Assembly: GCA_045647865.1 (NCBI GenBank)
Contig: JAZRMW010000034.1
Location: forward strand, 50,089-114,088
Reading direction: 5' to 3'
DNA: 64,000 nucleotides
Origin: Phocaeicola_A sp045647865
Lineage (GTDB): Bacteria; Bacteroidota; Bacteroidia; Bacteroidales; Bacteroidaceae
A program made the position numbers and the translations under genes. The stretch's first letter is position 1; every line of letters begins with the position of its first letter. Positions 52,724 to 61,261 of the stretch are shown in pieces. A model generated the notes under the pieces. That model searched no databases. It was not told the DNA's origin and saw only the letters and a list, made by a program, of their open reading frames with translations.

Positions 52724-54868
52724 ATGAAAGAACTGAAATTAATGTCATTGATGGCTTTGGCAGTATGTTTTCTGTATTCATGCCAAAAAGAAGAAGAGGG
52801 AGAGGTAATGAGTGGTGTAGAGGTACGTTTCTCTAGTCAGATTCAAACTCGTGCAGTGAATAACCTATGGGAGGATGGTGATGAGATTGGTGTCTTCATG
52901 CACTATGCGAATGGACCTCTTTCGGATGCTACACTGGTGGACAATGTGTCAAATTTCAAATATTTGGCCACTTCATCAGGTAGCCTTGACCCTGCTACGG
53001 AATTGGATAAAATGTATTATCCGATGAGTAGTGCAGTAAGTTTTGTTGCTTACTATCCATTTGATAATGTCGAAGGATATTCGGTAAATTTGGATGTCAG
53101 CAATCAAAAGAAATATTCAGAGATAGATTTGCTCTATAGTAACAATCAGAAGAGTGTACAATCCACCTCTTCGCCTCTTTCTTTGGAATTTGAACACAAG
53201 TTGAGTAAGGTGTCATTCCTTATCAAAGCGGGATATGGCATTGATTCCGATGATTTGTCAGGATTGAGCCTAACTATCCGTAAAGCTGTTACAGAAGCCT
53301 CGTTTTCTTTGTCTGATGCAACTTTTACATTAGGGAATGGATCCTTGGATGTCAAGGCTCTAACCAAGAATGTCGAAAATGGAGGGGTACAAGCAGAAGC
53401 TATTATGATACCGCAGGATTGTGGAAATGTCTCTGTTATAGTGTCGTTGGCTTCAGGAAAGAACTTCATGTACACTTTGTCCAGTAATCAGAGATGGGAG
53501 TCTGGAAAATCTTATAATTATGGGTTTGATTTGAGTGACAAGACAGTGAATACTTCGTTGAGTGCAACGATTAAAGATTGGAGTGAAGGACAGACTGGCA
53601 CTATTGAGAGTGTGAATAGTCAGGCTTGGGATGGTACAATCAATACCAGTTGGTATGCTGATGATCTTTTAAGTATGACACTCTTTCAACCTGAAGATCT
53701 GGCAGGGTTGGCTAAATTGGTGAATGAAGGTAATTCTTTTGAAGGAAAAACACTTTATCTTTCAACCGATTTGGATATGAATAATAAGATTTGGGACAAT
53801 CCGATTGGGAATGTTTCGGACAGACCGTTCAAGGGAACATTCATAGGTGGAGGACATCAGATCAAGAATTTGAATATAGAATTAGCAAGTAGTAGTGACG
53901 TTGCTGCTCTTTTTGGTCATGTGGATGGGAAGATTCAACAACTTATTGTTAGTGGGGTTTGTAAAGCAAATGCAGATAAAAAAAGTATCATATATGTTGG
54001 TGGAATTTCAGCCTTTAATGATGGAGAGATAGAGGGATGTCGTAGCTATGTGGATATTTCTGGAAAATTGGAACTTGCATCAGAAGAACAAACGAATGTT
54101 TTTGCCGGCGGTATTTCGGGATTGAATAGAGGTATTATTTCTATTTGTCAGAATTATGGTGCAATCTCTGCAGAGAACATCAATACAAATTCAAAAGCTT
54201 ACATTCATCTTGGTGGCATTGCTGGTGGAAACCGATATTTGATTACGGGCTGTGAAAACACACGAAATTTGATTGGTCGTAATGGACAAGTGCGTGCAGG
54301 AGGTATAACGGGGTTAACATCAAGTAATACAAATGATGGAACTACTACAGTGGGTGATATATTGAACTGTAAAAATATTGGTGACATCATCGTGGAAACT
54401 TCTCATATCGAAGCTGCTGCAGGTGGTATTGTTGGACGACATTCCGGCGGTTCCACAATTAAGAATGTAACGAATAAAGGTAATGTAAAAGCCGTTCTTA
54501 CAAGTGGAACGAATATCTATGGTGGTGGTATTATTGGACAAGTAGATGGTGCAACGATACATTCAGGAGAAAATCTTGGTGACGTGAATGTTATAGGCGT
54601 GTCAGGCGAAGAAACAAATGCGATGAGTGGCGGTATTGTAGGTTATGCGATTAATGATAGTGAGATTCATCAGGCAACGAACAGTGGAGTTGCAACAGTC
54701 AGTGTGGCTGCAAACTGTTTTAGTGGTGGAATAGCCGGTTATTGTAAATCTGATGATGGAGCCGTTGTCTATGGTTGTTGTAGCAATGAAGGGTTGCCTA
54801 CTAAGTGGGTTGGTAATGCTACTGGTGAGGATGATTTCATTGATAAAACTGAGCATACACATGAATAA
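52724..54868 (+). CDS. Fimbrillin-like lipoprotein with a C-terminal GLUG-repeat domain
   Basis: A 714-aa protein with a lipoprotein signal (Cys20 in 'FLYSCQKE'). Residues ~30-290 resemble Mfa-like/fimbrillin family proteins: 'VRFSSQIQTRA', 'WEDGDEIGVFM', 'YYPMSSAVSFVAYYPF', 'LSLEFEHKLSKVSFLI' and 'WESGKSYNYGFDL'. From about residue 300, an N-terminal 'FKGTFIGGGHQIKNLNI' block is followed by GLUG-type repeats ('AGGISGLNRG', 'HLGGIAGGNR', 'AGGITGL', 'AGGIVGRHSGG', 'SGGIVGYA'). It is likely a surface-exposed adhesin or pilus-tip component. No other fimbrial genes are adjacent, so it may be a stand-alone or 'orphan' subunit. Confidence 0.82.
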   Translation: MKELKLMSLMALAVCFLYSCQKEEEGEVMSGVEVRFSSQIQTRAVNNLWEDGDEIGVFMHYANGPLSDATLVDNVSNFKYLATSSGSLDPATELDKMYYPMSSAVSFVAYYPFDNVEGYSVNLDVSNQKKYSEIDLLYSNNQKSVQSTSSPLSLEFEHKLSKVSFLIKAGYGIDSDDLSGLSLTIRKAVTEASFSLSDATFTLGNGSLDVKALTKNVENGGVQAEAIMIPQDCGNVSVIVSLASGKNFMYTLSSNQRWESGKSYNYGFDLSDKTVNTSLSATIKDWSEGQTGTIESVNSQAWDGTINTSWYADDLLSMTLFQPEDLAGLAKLVNEGNSFEGKTLYLSTDLDMNNKIWDNPIGNVSDRPFKGTFIGGGHQIKNLNIELASSSDVAALFGHVDGKIQQLIVSGVCKANADKKSIIYVGGISAFNDGEIEGCRSYVDISGKLELASEEQTNVFAGGISGLNRGIISICQNYGAISAENINTNSKAYIHLGGIAGGNRYLITGCENTRNLIGRNGQVRAGGITGLTSSNTNDGTTTVGDILNCKNIGDIIVETSHIEAAAGGIVGRHSGGSTIKNVTNKGNVKAVLTSGTNIYGGGIIGQVDGATIHSGENLGDVNVIGVSGEETNAMSGGIVGYAINDSEIHQATNSGVATVSVAANCFSGGIAGYCKSDDGAVVYGCCSNEGLPTKWVGNATGEDDFIDKTEHTHE

Positions 54869-54891
54869 TTAGTTGACCTCAATAGTAAAAG

Positions 54892-54935
54892 AAAAGCAGG
54901 ATGGATTCAAAATGGAATAGTCCTGCTTTTATTCT
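54892..54935. terminator. Bidirectional terminator between the fimbrillin-like and UDG-like genes
   Basis: AAAAGCAGGA at 54892-54901 pairs with TCCTGCTTTT at 54921-54930. A/T flanks on both sides suit termination in both directions between these convergent genes. Confidence 0.8.
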
Positions 54936-54940
54936 TGATT

Positions 54941-55525
54941 TTAACTAAAAATCGTTTTTAACATCTCTCCATAAATCAAGGCTTTCTTTTCCAATGCTAA
55001 AGGGTAGGCACGGGAGGAGGATGGCATACGATAGAGACAGATTTGTCTTCCTTTATCGTCTTCAATATCAATGCGGCCTCCTACAGGTGGTAGGACTGTT
55101 GATTGAAATTGTTTACAAAGGATTTCTGTTGCTTTTTGTCCTGTAGTGGCTATTGTGTGACATTGGGGAAGGTGGCGGAGTAGGAGGTGGATATCGGTCG
55201 TTTCAATGACTTCTAAAAATTTGTCGGAGGCATTGTCCTGTAAACGATGTACTGTAGTGGCGGTGTCGTAGAGGGCGATGCCTTTCTCTGTCAAAAAGTC
55301 AACAATAAACTCTTTTTTGAAACACTTGTTTTGAATATCTACAAAATAATCTTTGTTCCCAAAGAAATGAATTCCGAAGATTCGCCACATGTCATTTTGC
55401 ATGTTTGGGTAGAAGAAATCCATAGACCATCGCTTGCGTTGAGGAGGGAAACTCCCCAACATCAGTAATTTAGCACCTTGAGGGAGGAATGGTTCTAAAG
55501 GATGAGTTTCAATGAATGGCGTCAT
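54941..55525 (-). CDS. Uracil-DNA glycosylase family protein
   Basis: A 194-aa protein with the UDG fold. 'LLMLGSFPPQRKRWSMDFFY' and 'PNMQNDMWRIFG' form the first active-site region (GxxPG-like loop altered to GSFPPQ), and 'RMPSSSRAYPLALEKK' forms the DNA-intercalation loop. It resembles the SMUG2- or MUG-like branch seen in Bacteroidetes, which removes uracil or hydroxymethyluracil from DNA. Exact substrate uncertain. Confidence 0.75.
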   Translation of the reverse strand: MTPFIETHPLEPFLPQGAKLLMLGSFPPQRKRWSMDFFYPNMQNDMWRIFGIHFFGNKDYFVDIQNKCFKKEFIVDFLTEKGIALYDTATTVHRLQDNASDKFLEVIETTDIHLLLRHLPQCHTIATTGQKATEILCKQFQSTVLPPVGGRIDIEDDKGRQICLYRMPSSSRAYPLALEKKALIYGEMLKTIFS

Positions 55526-55540
55526 AAATGGACTAAAAGA

Positions 55541-56197
55541 TTAATCTTTACGTTGGAATTTTCCCTCTTTCCATTCATAACTGATGCTTCTGCACTTGAG
55601 TAATGGGGCGTACAATGAGGCTGATTCCTTACTCATGTATTCGGGTGTAGTATAATGGAATGTTAGCAGATTGGTGCTATCTGTCAATGATGCACGCATC
55701 AATAGAATGTCTGCTTCGGTGCGTAAGATTTCCCAAGGAATGGATAGGGTGTCGGCTACTTGTGAAGGGATGCTCTCCGGTATAAAGTCTGTTTGGGAAG
55801 GTAGGGTGAGGTATGATGCTTTTTCCAAAGGAACCCATTCGGTCGTGTAGAATTTGATGTGACTATCGCAAGCTTTGCTGCATACGGTTTGTATGGTGCA
55901 AATGACTTGGGTGCTGTCTGTGATGGGGAGCATTTTCATTTCAAAAAAACTTTGCGGAGAAAGTTGTATGGCTATGTAATCTTTGGATAGGTGAGTCATT
56001 TCGGATTGTTGGTCAAAACGGTTCTTTACCAATGCTTTCATGTGGCTATCCAAAAAGTCTATACAGTCAGCTCTATTGATTTTTGTCAGAACAGGCAGGA
56101 TGGAATCGGGCATGTTAACAAATGCGTGTCTTGCTTCTTGAGCTTGCAACGAAGTGGCAAACACAATACAGAAAATAGTGTATAATATCTGTTTCAT
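55541..56197 (-). CDS. DUF3256 family protein, secreted
   Basis: A 218-aa protein with a signal peptide (hydrophobic residues 4-14, then 'SLQAQ') and the conserved 'FVNMPDSILPVLTKINRADCIDFLDS' opening typical of DUF3256, a Bacteroidales-specific family. Two cysteines in the middle ('TVCSKACDS') may form a disulfide. The frame extends upstream to 56236, but ATG 56197 fits the signal peptide. Function unknown. Confidence 0.8.
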   Translation of the reverse strand: MKQILYTIFCIVFATSLQAQEARHAFVNMPDSILPVLTKINRADCIDFLDSHMKALVKNRFDQQSEMTHLSKDYIAIQLSPQSFFEMKMLPITDSTQVICTIQTVCSKACDSHIKFYTTEWVPLEKASYLTLPSQTDFIPESIPSQVADTLSIPWEILRTEADILLMRASLTDSTNLLTFHYTTPEYMSKESASLYAPLLKCRSISYEWKEGKFQRKD

Positions 56198-56222
56198 TTG
56201 AAATTCTACGTTCAATGTGTAA

Positions 56223-56308
56223 TGTTTAAAATTCAAGGTTCAAGGTTTAAAGCTCAAGGTCGCAACCAGAAGGTTTGAATCTTGAACTTTGAACTTTGAA
56301 CCTTGAAT
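56223..56308. repeat. Inverted heptamer tracts between tmRNA and the DUF3256 gene
   Basis: TTCAAGGTTCAAGGTTTAAA on the left mirrors TTGAACTTTGAACTTTGAAC with CTTGAA on the right. It ends 4 bases from the tmRNA 3' end, so it may serve as its terminator. Confidence 0.7.
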
Positions 56309-56311
56309 CGA

Positions 56312-56711
56312 TGGTGGACCTGGAGGGAATCGAACCCTCGTCCAAACGAGGAAACCATACGCTTTCTACATGCTTATCTTCGCCTTTGATTTTCGTGCTC
56401 AGGCAAGACCGAAGCCACCGACCTGAACCTTATCCTCTAAAGATTTCGCAAAGGTCGCGAGGAAAGACCCAAACTATTTCCGATTTAGCTGCACCACTTG
56501 ATCAAGATGCTTCGGAACCACAGCTCCTGAGTGATGTCCCGTTCTCTCACCTTGTGAAAGAATAAAGGTAATCTACTATACTTCGATTACGCAGCGAGAG
56601 CGTAGTTATTTTCGCCAGATAATTCTTTGATAACTGGGATTAAAGTGCCAATCACCGACGCACTGCATGCTTACATACCATTTCTACCCGCTGTCAAATC
56701 CAGTCAAGCCC
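56312..56711 (-). ncRNA. ssrA: Transfer-messenger RNA
   Basis: This RNA rescues stalled ribosomes and tags incomplete proteins for degradation. The 3' end (minus strand) reads GGTTCGATTCCCTCCAGGTC followed by CACCA, a tRNA-like T arm with CCA encoded. The 5' end GGGCTTG pairs with CAGGTCC to form the 7-bp acceptor stem, fixing the ends and a length of 400 bases. The tag frame at 56587-56616 (minus) encodes GENNYALAA and stop. An 89-residue open frame on the opposite strand (56296-56565) is a known type of false gene over tmRNA. Confidence 0.97.
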
Positions 56712-56817
56712 ATGGGTTATTTGAATGCAAAGATAGGGGAAAGTGTTTGATTAAATGGTGTGATGAGGAAATAATTAACGCAGATTAACGTAAGGGGAAG
56801 GGGGTGAGGCAAAAAAT

Positions 56818-56859
56818 AAAGTTCAAAGAGGGCATTTGGACACACCTTCTTTGAACTTT
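56818..56859. repeat. Inverted heptamer hairpin 3' of rny
   Basis: AAAGTTCAAAGA pairs with TCTTTGAACTTT across a ~17-base loop. It starts 25 bases beyond the rny stop (minus strand) and probably terminates that transcript. Further heptamers (AACCTTA, AACTTTG) continue to 56875. Confidence 0.7.
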
Positions 56860-56884
56860 GAACCTTAAACTTTGGACTTGTCCT

Positions 56885-58441
56885 TTACTTTGCGTAGCTT
56901 ACAGCACGTGTTTCGCGGATGACGGTAATCTTTACCTGTCCAGGATAGGTCATTTCGTCCTGGATCTTTTTTGCGATTTCGGTGCTGAGGCTTTCTGTTT
57001 GTTTGTCATCAATCTTGTCAGCACCTACGATTACACGCAATTCACGACCGGCTTGGATCGCGTATGTCTTAGTTACGCCCGGATAACTCATTGCTAATTG
57101 CTCAAGGTCGTTTAGGCGTTTGATGTATGCTTCTACAATTTCGCGACGTGCACCGGGGCGTGCTCCACTAATCGCATCGCAAATTTGCACGATGGGAGCA
57201 AGCAAACTATTCATTTCCATTTCATCGTGGTGTGCCCCGATTGCATTACAGATATCGGGCTTCTCCTTGAACTTCTCGGCGAGTTTGGCTCCATAGAGTG
57301 CGTGTGGCAATTCTGGCTCCTCATCGGGTACTTTACCTATATCGTGTAATAATCCGGCGCGTTTAGCCTTTTTGGGATTCAAACCGAGCTCGCTTGCCAT
57401 CACAGCACAGAGGTTTGCGGTTTCACGGGCATGCTGAAGCAGGTTTTGTCCATATGAAGAACGATATTTCATCTTACCAATAATGCGGATGAGTTCGGGA
57501 TGTAATCCATGAATTCCGAGGTCAATGGTGGTCCGTTTACCCGTTTCGATGATTTCCTCTTCTACTTGTCTCTTGACTTTGGCTACCACTTCTTCGATGC
57601 GTGCAGGGTGAATACGTCCGTCGTTTACTAATTGGTGTAAGGCGAGACGGGCGATTTCGCGGCGTACAGGATCGAATGCAGAAATGACAATAGCTTCTGG
57701 AGTATCGTCAACAACGATTTCGACACCTGTAGCGGCTTCCAATGCACGGATATTACGGCCTTCACGTCCGATGATGCGTCCCTTTACTTCGTCAGAGTCT
57801 ATATGGAAAACGGTAACGGAATTTTCAATGGCTGTTTCTGTAGCTACGCGCTGAATGCTTTGGATGATAATGCGTTTGGCTTCTTTGTTGGCTGTCATTT
57901 TAGCCTCGTCCATGATATCGTTGATGTAAGATGCCGCTTCTGTTTTAGCCTCCTCTTTTAGAGAATCAATTAAACGTTCTTTGGCTTCTTCTACGGTCAA
58001 TCCACTGATTGATTCTAATTTTTCACGTTCTTCTGTCTGTAAAAGGTTCAGTTCTTCCTGTTTGCGGTCTAATTCTTCCTGTTTGCGGTCTATTACGCAT
58101 AATTGGGCTTCCAGATTCTCCCTGATAGCTTCCGTTTCATGCTTTTTGCGTTGCAACTCATCTTGTTTTTGGTTGAGGCTTATTTCGCGTTGCTTCAGCC
58201 TATTTTCTACTTGTTGGATTTTTTGGTTGCGTGCAGCTACTTCTTTTTCTAATTCGGATTTCTTGTTTAAAAACTTTTCTTTAACTTCCAGCAACTTGTT
58301 CTTTTTAATGGTTTCTGCGTCTTCTTCTGCTTTTTTTAGAATTTCTTCGCATTTCTTTTTTAGTGCTGTCTTATAGAGGGTATAGCCTATGGCAAATCCG
58401 ACTCCTGCGGCACAGACGATAGTTATAATGGTTGTTACCAT
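56885..58441 (-). CDS. rny: Ribonuclease Y
   Basis: This membrane-anchored endoribonuclease initiates mRNA decay. The 518-aa protein has an N-terminal membrane segment (residues ~3-22), a long charged coiled coil (about 30-200), a KH RNA-binding domain ('GRIIGREGRNIRALEAATGV') and an HD domain ('RAGLLHDIGKVPD', with further His in 'AIGAHHDEME'). Length and architecture are exactly those of the family. A strong hairpin with a T run ends only 29 bases before its start codon. Confidence 0.96.
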   Translation of the reverse strand: MVTTIITIVCAAGVGFAIGYTLYKTALKKKCEEILKKAEEDAETIKKNKLLEVKEKFLNKKSELEKEVAARNQKIQQVENRLKQREISLNQKQDELQRKKHETEAIRENLEAQLCVIDRKQEELDRKQEELNLLQTEEREKLESISGLTVEEAKERLIDSLKEEAKTEAASYINDIMDEAKMTANKEAKRIIIQSIQRVATETAIENSVTVFHIDSDEVKGRIIGREGRNIRALEAATGVEIVVDDTPEAIVISAFDPVRREIARLALHQLVNDGRIHPARIEEVVAKVKRQVEEEIIETGKRTTIDLGIHGLHPELIRIIGKMKYRSSYGQNLLQHARETANLCAVMASELGLNPKKAKRAGLLHDIGKVPDEEPELPHALYGAKLAEKFKEKPDICNAIGAHHDEMEMNSLLAPIVQICDAISGARPGARREIVEAYIKRLNDLEQLAMSYPGVTKTYAIQAGRELRVIVGADKIDDKQTESLSTEIAKKIQDEMTYPGQVKITVIRETRAVSYAK

Positions 58442-58464
58442 ATTGTTATTGTTTTAAAGTTTAT

Positions 58465-58514
58465 AAAAAAGCACCATTTCACTTCAGACGGTTTCCCCTA
58501 AAGTGGAATGGTGC
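58465..58514 (-). terminator. Strong terminator-like hairpin in front of rny
   Basis: On the minus strand, GCACCATTCCACTT is followed by a 16-base loop, then AAGTGAAATGGTGC and TTTTTT. One mismatch in a 14-bp stem. It terminates zapA readthrough but lies so near rny that no promoter can fit between; see the finding. Confidence 0.85.
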
Positions 58515-58557
58515 GATAATTCGTTGCTCACGTTGGAACTTTTCTCTCTTACGGATT

Positions 58558-58857
58558 CTACTCCTCTTTCAGATAGTTTTCCAAAATGCGGGTCAGTTCT
58601 TCTATTTTCGTTTTAAAAGGACGTGTGTCGTTCTTCTTCTCAAGTTTAACGGCTGTGACGGAAAGGTGGAGTGCGACCATTGTCATATACTCCTCCTTAT
58701 TCTGAGCCTTAAAACTTCCCCGGTACAGATTCAGTAGGTTGTCTATTCTGCGTGCAGCTTCTCTGTAATCTTCTTCCTCTTCCCAACGAATGGTCATTGG
58801 TATAGGTATGTCTGCTACGCGTAGCCGAATATTCAACATGTCTTTATCCTTGTTCAT
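58558..58857 (-). CDS. zapA: Cell division protein ZapA
   Basis: A 99-aa FtsZ-ring stabiliser. The N-terminal half ('LNIRLRVADIPIPMTIRWEEEEDYREAARRIDNLLNLYR', cited here in parts: 'RVADIPIPMTI' and 'YREAARRIDNLL') is the ZapA globular head, and the rest is a coiled coil that tetramerises. Length fits the family. It is 12 bp downstream of the coiled-coil gene and shares its promoter. Confidence 0.88.
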   Translation of the reverse strand: MNKDKDMLNIRLRVADIPIPMTIRWEEEEDYREAARRIDNLLNLYRGSFKAQNKEEYMTMVALHLSVTAVKLEKKNDTRPFKTKIEELTRILENYLKEE

Positions 58858-58869
58858 GCCTTAACTTTT

Positions 58870-59163
58870 TTAGCCATTTAATAAAGCCAGACATTTATCA
58901 ATTTCTCGCACCAGTTTGGATAATCGTTGTTTGGTACCTTCGACGTCTGCACTGTTGATACTGATTATCCTCGCTTGTTTCAAGTTGGTATAGTTGTCCT
59001 CCAAAGTTTTGTAATCTTGTTGAAGTTCTTGTAGCGCTTGTTCCTTTTCAGTCAATGCATGCATGAGGACAAAATTTTTCTTTTTTTGTTCGTCATGCAG
59101 GAATATCAATTGTCGCAATCGGGCTTCAAGAATACTTAGTTGATTTTTCTCTTCGTCGGTCAT
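58870..59163 (-). CDS. Small coiled-coil protein upstream of zapA
   Basis: A 97-aa protein, predicted to be almost entirely helical coiled coil ('LEARLRQLIFLHDEQKKKN', 'LTEKEQALQELQQDYKTLED'). It resembles the ZapB-type or leucine-zipper partners often found next to zapA in Bacteroidetes, which suggests a role in division-ring assembly. I do not recognise a named family. Confidence 0.75.
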   Translation of the reverse strand: MTDEEKNQLSILEARLRQLIFLHDEQKKKNFVLMHALTEKEQALQELQQDYKTLEDNYTNLKQARIISINSADVEGTKQRLSKLVREIDKCLALLNG

Positions 59164-59182
59164 GCTCGTACCAAATTCTATA

Positions 59183-59190
59183 CAAATATA
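59183..59190 (-). promoter_or_regulatory. -7 promoter element for the coiled-coil/zapA/rny group
   Basis: Read on the minus strand the site is TATATTTG, matching TAnnTTTG, about 20 bases before the coiled-coil gene start. Confidence 0.65.
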
Positions 59191-59240
59191 GAGATGATTG
59201 TTGAAATAAAGAAAATAAAGCCTTCTATTTTATTCTTTTT

Positions 59241-59867
59241 TCACACTTCTTCTTTGGGTTGCTTCTCTTTTTTGGCCATCATGATGATTTTGTAGGCATA
59301 CTCAGTTATCCATTTGGGGGAATATCCCAAAGTGCGCTGGTATTGGCGGATAGTCATGCATGCTTTAGCAGTAGAGGTATCTTTCCAATTATTTTTTGTC
59401 ATGATATCGTTAACTGATTTTTCTACTAATGTGTACATGGCTTTCTTCATGAAGCTTGGTATGCGGAATTTCCATTGCATCAGGTTACCCATGAGTATCA
59501 TCAAGTCGTTGCTGAAACCTTGGAACATGAACAGGTAGTTTCTTACGTCATTTATGTTCTTACAGTTTTTTTTGATACTGGTGTCAATTTCTTTGAAAAA
59601 ATCCTCGCTTATGCCGTAAATGCTTGAGAGCATCTTTTTGCAACGGCTTTTTTCGGCAAAGCCTAACTTGTTGTTTTGTGTGGGTATTTTTAGAGTTCGT
59701 TTGAATACAGCCATGTCGGGTAGAAATCCTACATTGGTGATTCCCAGGTTGCTGGCCATTGTTGCCTGATAATATACTCGGATGAGGGTCATAAAATCCT
59801 CAATGCCGCCGACTTTTTCAGATTCGTCGGATGCCCCCTTCTTGAATAGTTTTGAAAATATGCTCAT
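59241..59867 (-). CDS. Conserved hypothetical protein (208 aa)
   Basis: A mainly helical, basic protein without signal peptide or membrane segment. Recognisable stretches are 'GGIEDFMTLIRVYYQATMAS', 'GITNVGFLPDMAVFKRTLKI' and 'YSPKWITEYAYKIIMMAKKE'. It resembles uncharacterised proteins conserved in Bacteroidales. Own promoter at 59900-59929. Function unknown. Confidence 0.75.
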   Translation of the reverse strand: MSIFSKLFKKGASDESEKVGGIEDFMTLIRVYYQATMASNLGITNVGFLPDMAVFKRTLKIPTQNNKLGFAEKSRCKKMLSSIYGISEDFFKEIDTSIKKNCKNINDVRNYLFMFQGFSNDLMILMGNLMQWKFRIPSFMKKAMYTLVEKSVNDIMTKNNWKDTSTAKACMTIRQYQRTLGYSPKWITEYAYKIIMMAKKEKQPKEEV

Positions 59868-59899
59868 TTCTTTTCTTCTTTTATTCTTAAATTATTGTG

Positions 59900-59929
59900 C
59901 AAAGATAAGGGATTTCTTTAAAATAGCAA
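59900..59929 (-). promoter_or_regulatory. Promoter of the 208-aa hypothetical gene
   Basis: On the minus strand, TTG at 59929-59927 and TATCTTTG at 59907-59900 are 19 bases apart. The start codon at 59867 follows after about 27 bases of leader. Confidence 0.75.
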
Positions 59930-60228
59930 TGTATTTGAACGAAAAATAAGAGTGCGATTATAGAACTTCTGCTGTTCGTCCATCAGTTGTGCTCCTCTAT
60001 ATTGATAGGCTTTTGTGGTAGTTGTGTATGTAAATTGATTCAAGTTAAAATACAGTGTCGCAATACATTTGTGTGTTGCAAAAGGTCTGCAGATGAACAA
60101 CTGGAGACTGACAGAAAGATTGGTGACGGAAACGTTTGGGATGCTTTCTGGTCAACATGGGGCGAATGTCTTGCCTTTTGGTAAAATATAAATTCTGCCC
60201 ATTTCTTTTTTATGTAGAAAAAAAGTAG

Positions 60229-60236
60229 TATATTTG
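60229..60236 (+). promoter_or_regulatory. -7 promoter element of the capsule export genes
   Basis: TATATTTG fits the consensus. It leaves a ~155-base leader before the export gene. Antiterminator-controlled capsule operons often have such leaders, but I see no specific UpxY or RfaH recognition motif. The rest of 59930-60228 shows no gene I can support. Confidence 0.55.
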
Positions 60237-60396
60237 TCCCGTTTTATGAGATCTAATGCGGTCTTCCATAGGGATACCGTATATCTATGTAGTGTTGTGG
60301 AAATAGAAAAATGCTTGAAGGTGAGAATCCTACGTTTGGGAATTCATGTTGATATTAAAATCTTTAAAGGAATAATTATAATCTGAAGAAATAACT

Positions 60397-61209
60397 ATGA
60401 TTATGAAGAAAAATCTTTTTTTGCTATTGTTAGTAGCGCTTGTTTTTGGTTCTTGTATTGGTTATAAACAGGTGCCTTACATACAGAACAGTGACGAACT
60501 CAAGGGGGTGGAAGCATCTCAAGCTTTGTATGATGCCCGTATCATGCCAAAAGACCTGTTGACCATTACGGTGAATAGTGATGATGTGGCTACTGCCGCC
60601 CCTTTCAACTTGACTGTTCAAACTACTGCTACGGCAAATTTGACAACAAGAAGTATGGGGGTGACCACCCAACCAGCTTTGATGAGTTATTTGGTTGATA
60701 ATAACGGTAATATTGAATTCCCTTCAATTGGTCCTGTGCATGTTGGTGGATTGACCAAAAGAGAAGCTGAAGAAGTCATACGCAAACGTTTACAACCATT
60801 CTTTAAGGAAGGAAAGAAGTTTATTGTGAATGTACGTATGACGAACTATAAGATTTCCGTTATCGGTGAAGTAGCCCGTCCGAATACCTACACAATTTCT
60901 AATGAAAAAGTAAATGTATTCGAAGCATTGGCTTTGGCTGGTGACTTAACAATTTATGGTAAGCGTGATGGCGTGAAATTGATTCGTGAAGATATCAACG
61001 GTCGTAAGGAAGTTGTGAACTTGAACTTGAATGATGCCAATATCATTAATTCGCCTTACTATTATCTCCAGCAGAATGATGTCCTCTACGTAGAACCTAA
61101 CAAGATAAAGGCCAAGAACTCTGATATCGGTAATAGTACCACACTTTGGTTCTCTGCTACTTCTATTATGATTTCATTGACATCATTGTTGTATAACATT
61201 CTTAATTGA
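60397..61209 (+). CDS. Polysaccharide export lipoprotein (Wza-like)
   Basis: A 270-aa outer-membrane export protein. The lipobox 'VFGSC' places Cys20 at the mature N-terminus. The PES domain starts at 'IMPKDLLTITVNSDD', and 'YLVDNNGNIEFPSIGPVHVGGLT' and 'VIGEVARPNTYTISNEKVNVFEALALAGDLT' are the Poly_export and SLBB blocks. A C-terminal hydrophobic helix ('LWFSATSIMISLTSLLYNIL') would cross the outer membrane as in Wza. It pairs with the Wzc-like kinase 52 bp downstream. A second start two codons in (MKKN) is possible. Confidence 0.93.
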   Translation: MIMKKNLFLLLLVALVFGSCIGYKQVPYIQNSDELKGVEASQALYDARIMPKDLLTITVNSDDVATAAPFNLTVQTTATANLTTRSMGVTTQPALMSYLVDNNGNIEFPSIGPVHVGGLTKREAEEVIRKRLQPFFKEGKKFIVNVRMTNYKISVIGEVARPNTYTISNEKVNVFEALALAGDLTIYGKRDGVKLIREDINGRKEVVNLNLNDANIINSPYYYLQQNDVLYVEPNKIKAKNSDIGNSTTLWFSATSIMISLTSLLYNILN

Positions 61210-61261
61210 TAAATTCATATACCTTAATTATATATAGTATCATACTAATACTTTAAACATT

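Noticed and set aside
56296..56565. 89-aa open frame on the plus strand
   Set aside because: It lies over the tmRNA gene on the opposite strand; the acceptor stem, CCA end and tag codons all support the RNA instead.
58442..58557. 6S RNA gene between zapA and rny
   Set aside because: The gap is only 116 bases and is explained by a single terminator-type hairpin; a 6S RNA would be longer and have an open central bubble.
59987..60184. 65-aa open frame before the capsule export genes
   Set aside because: No similarity to known families, Cys-rich low-complexity composition, and no promoter or ribosome site.
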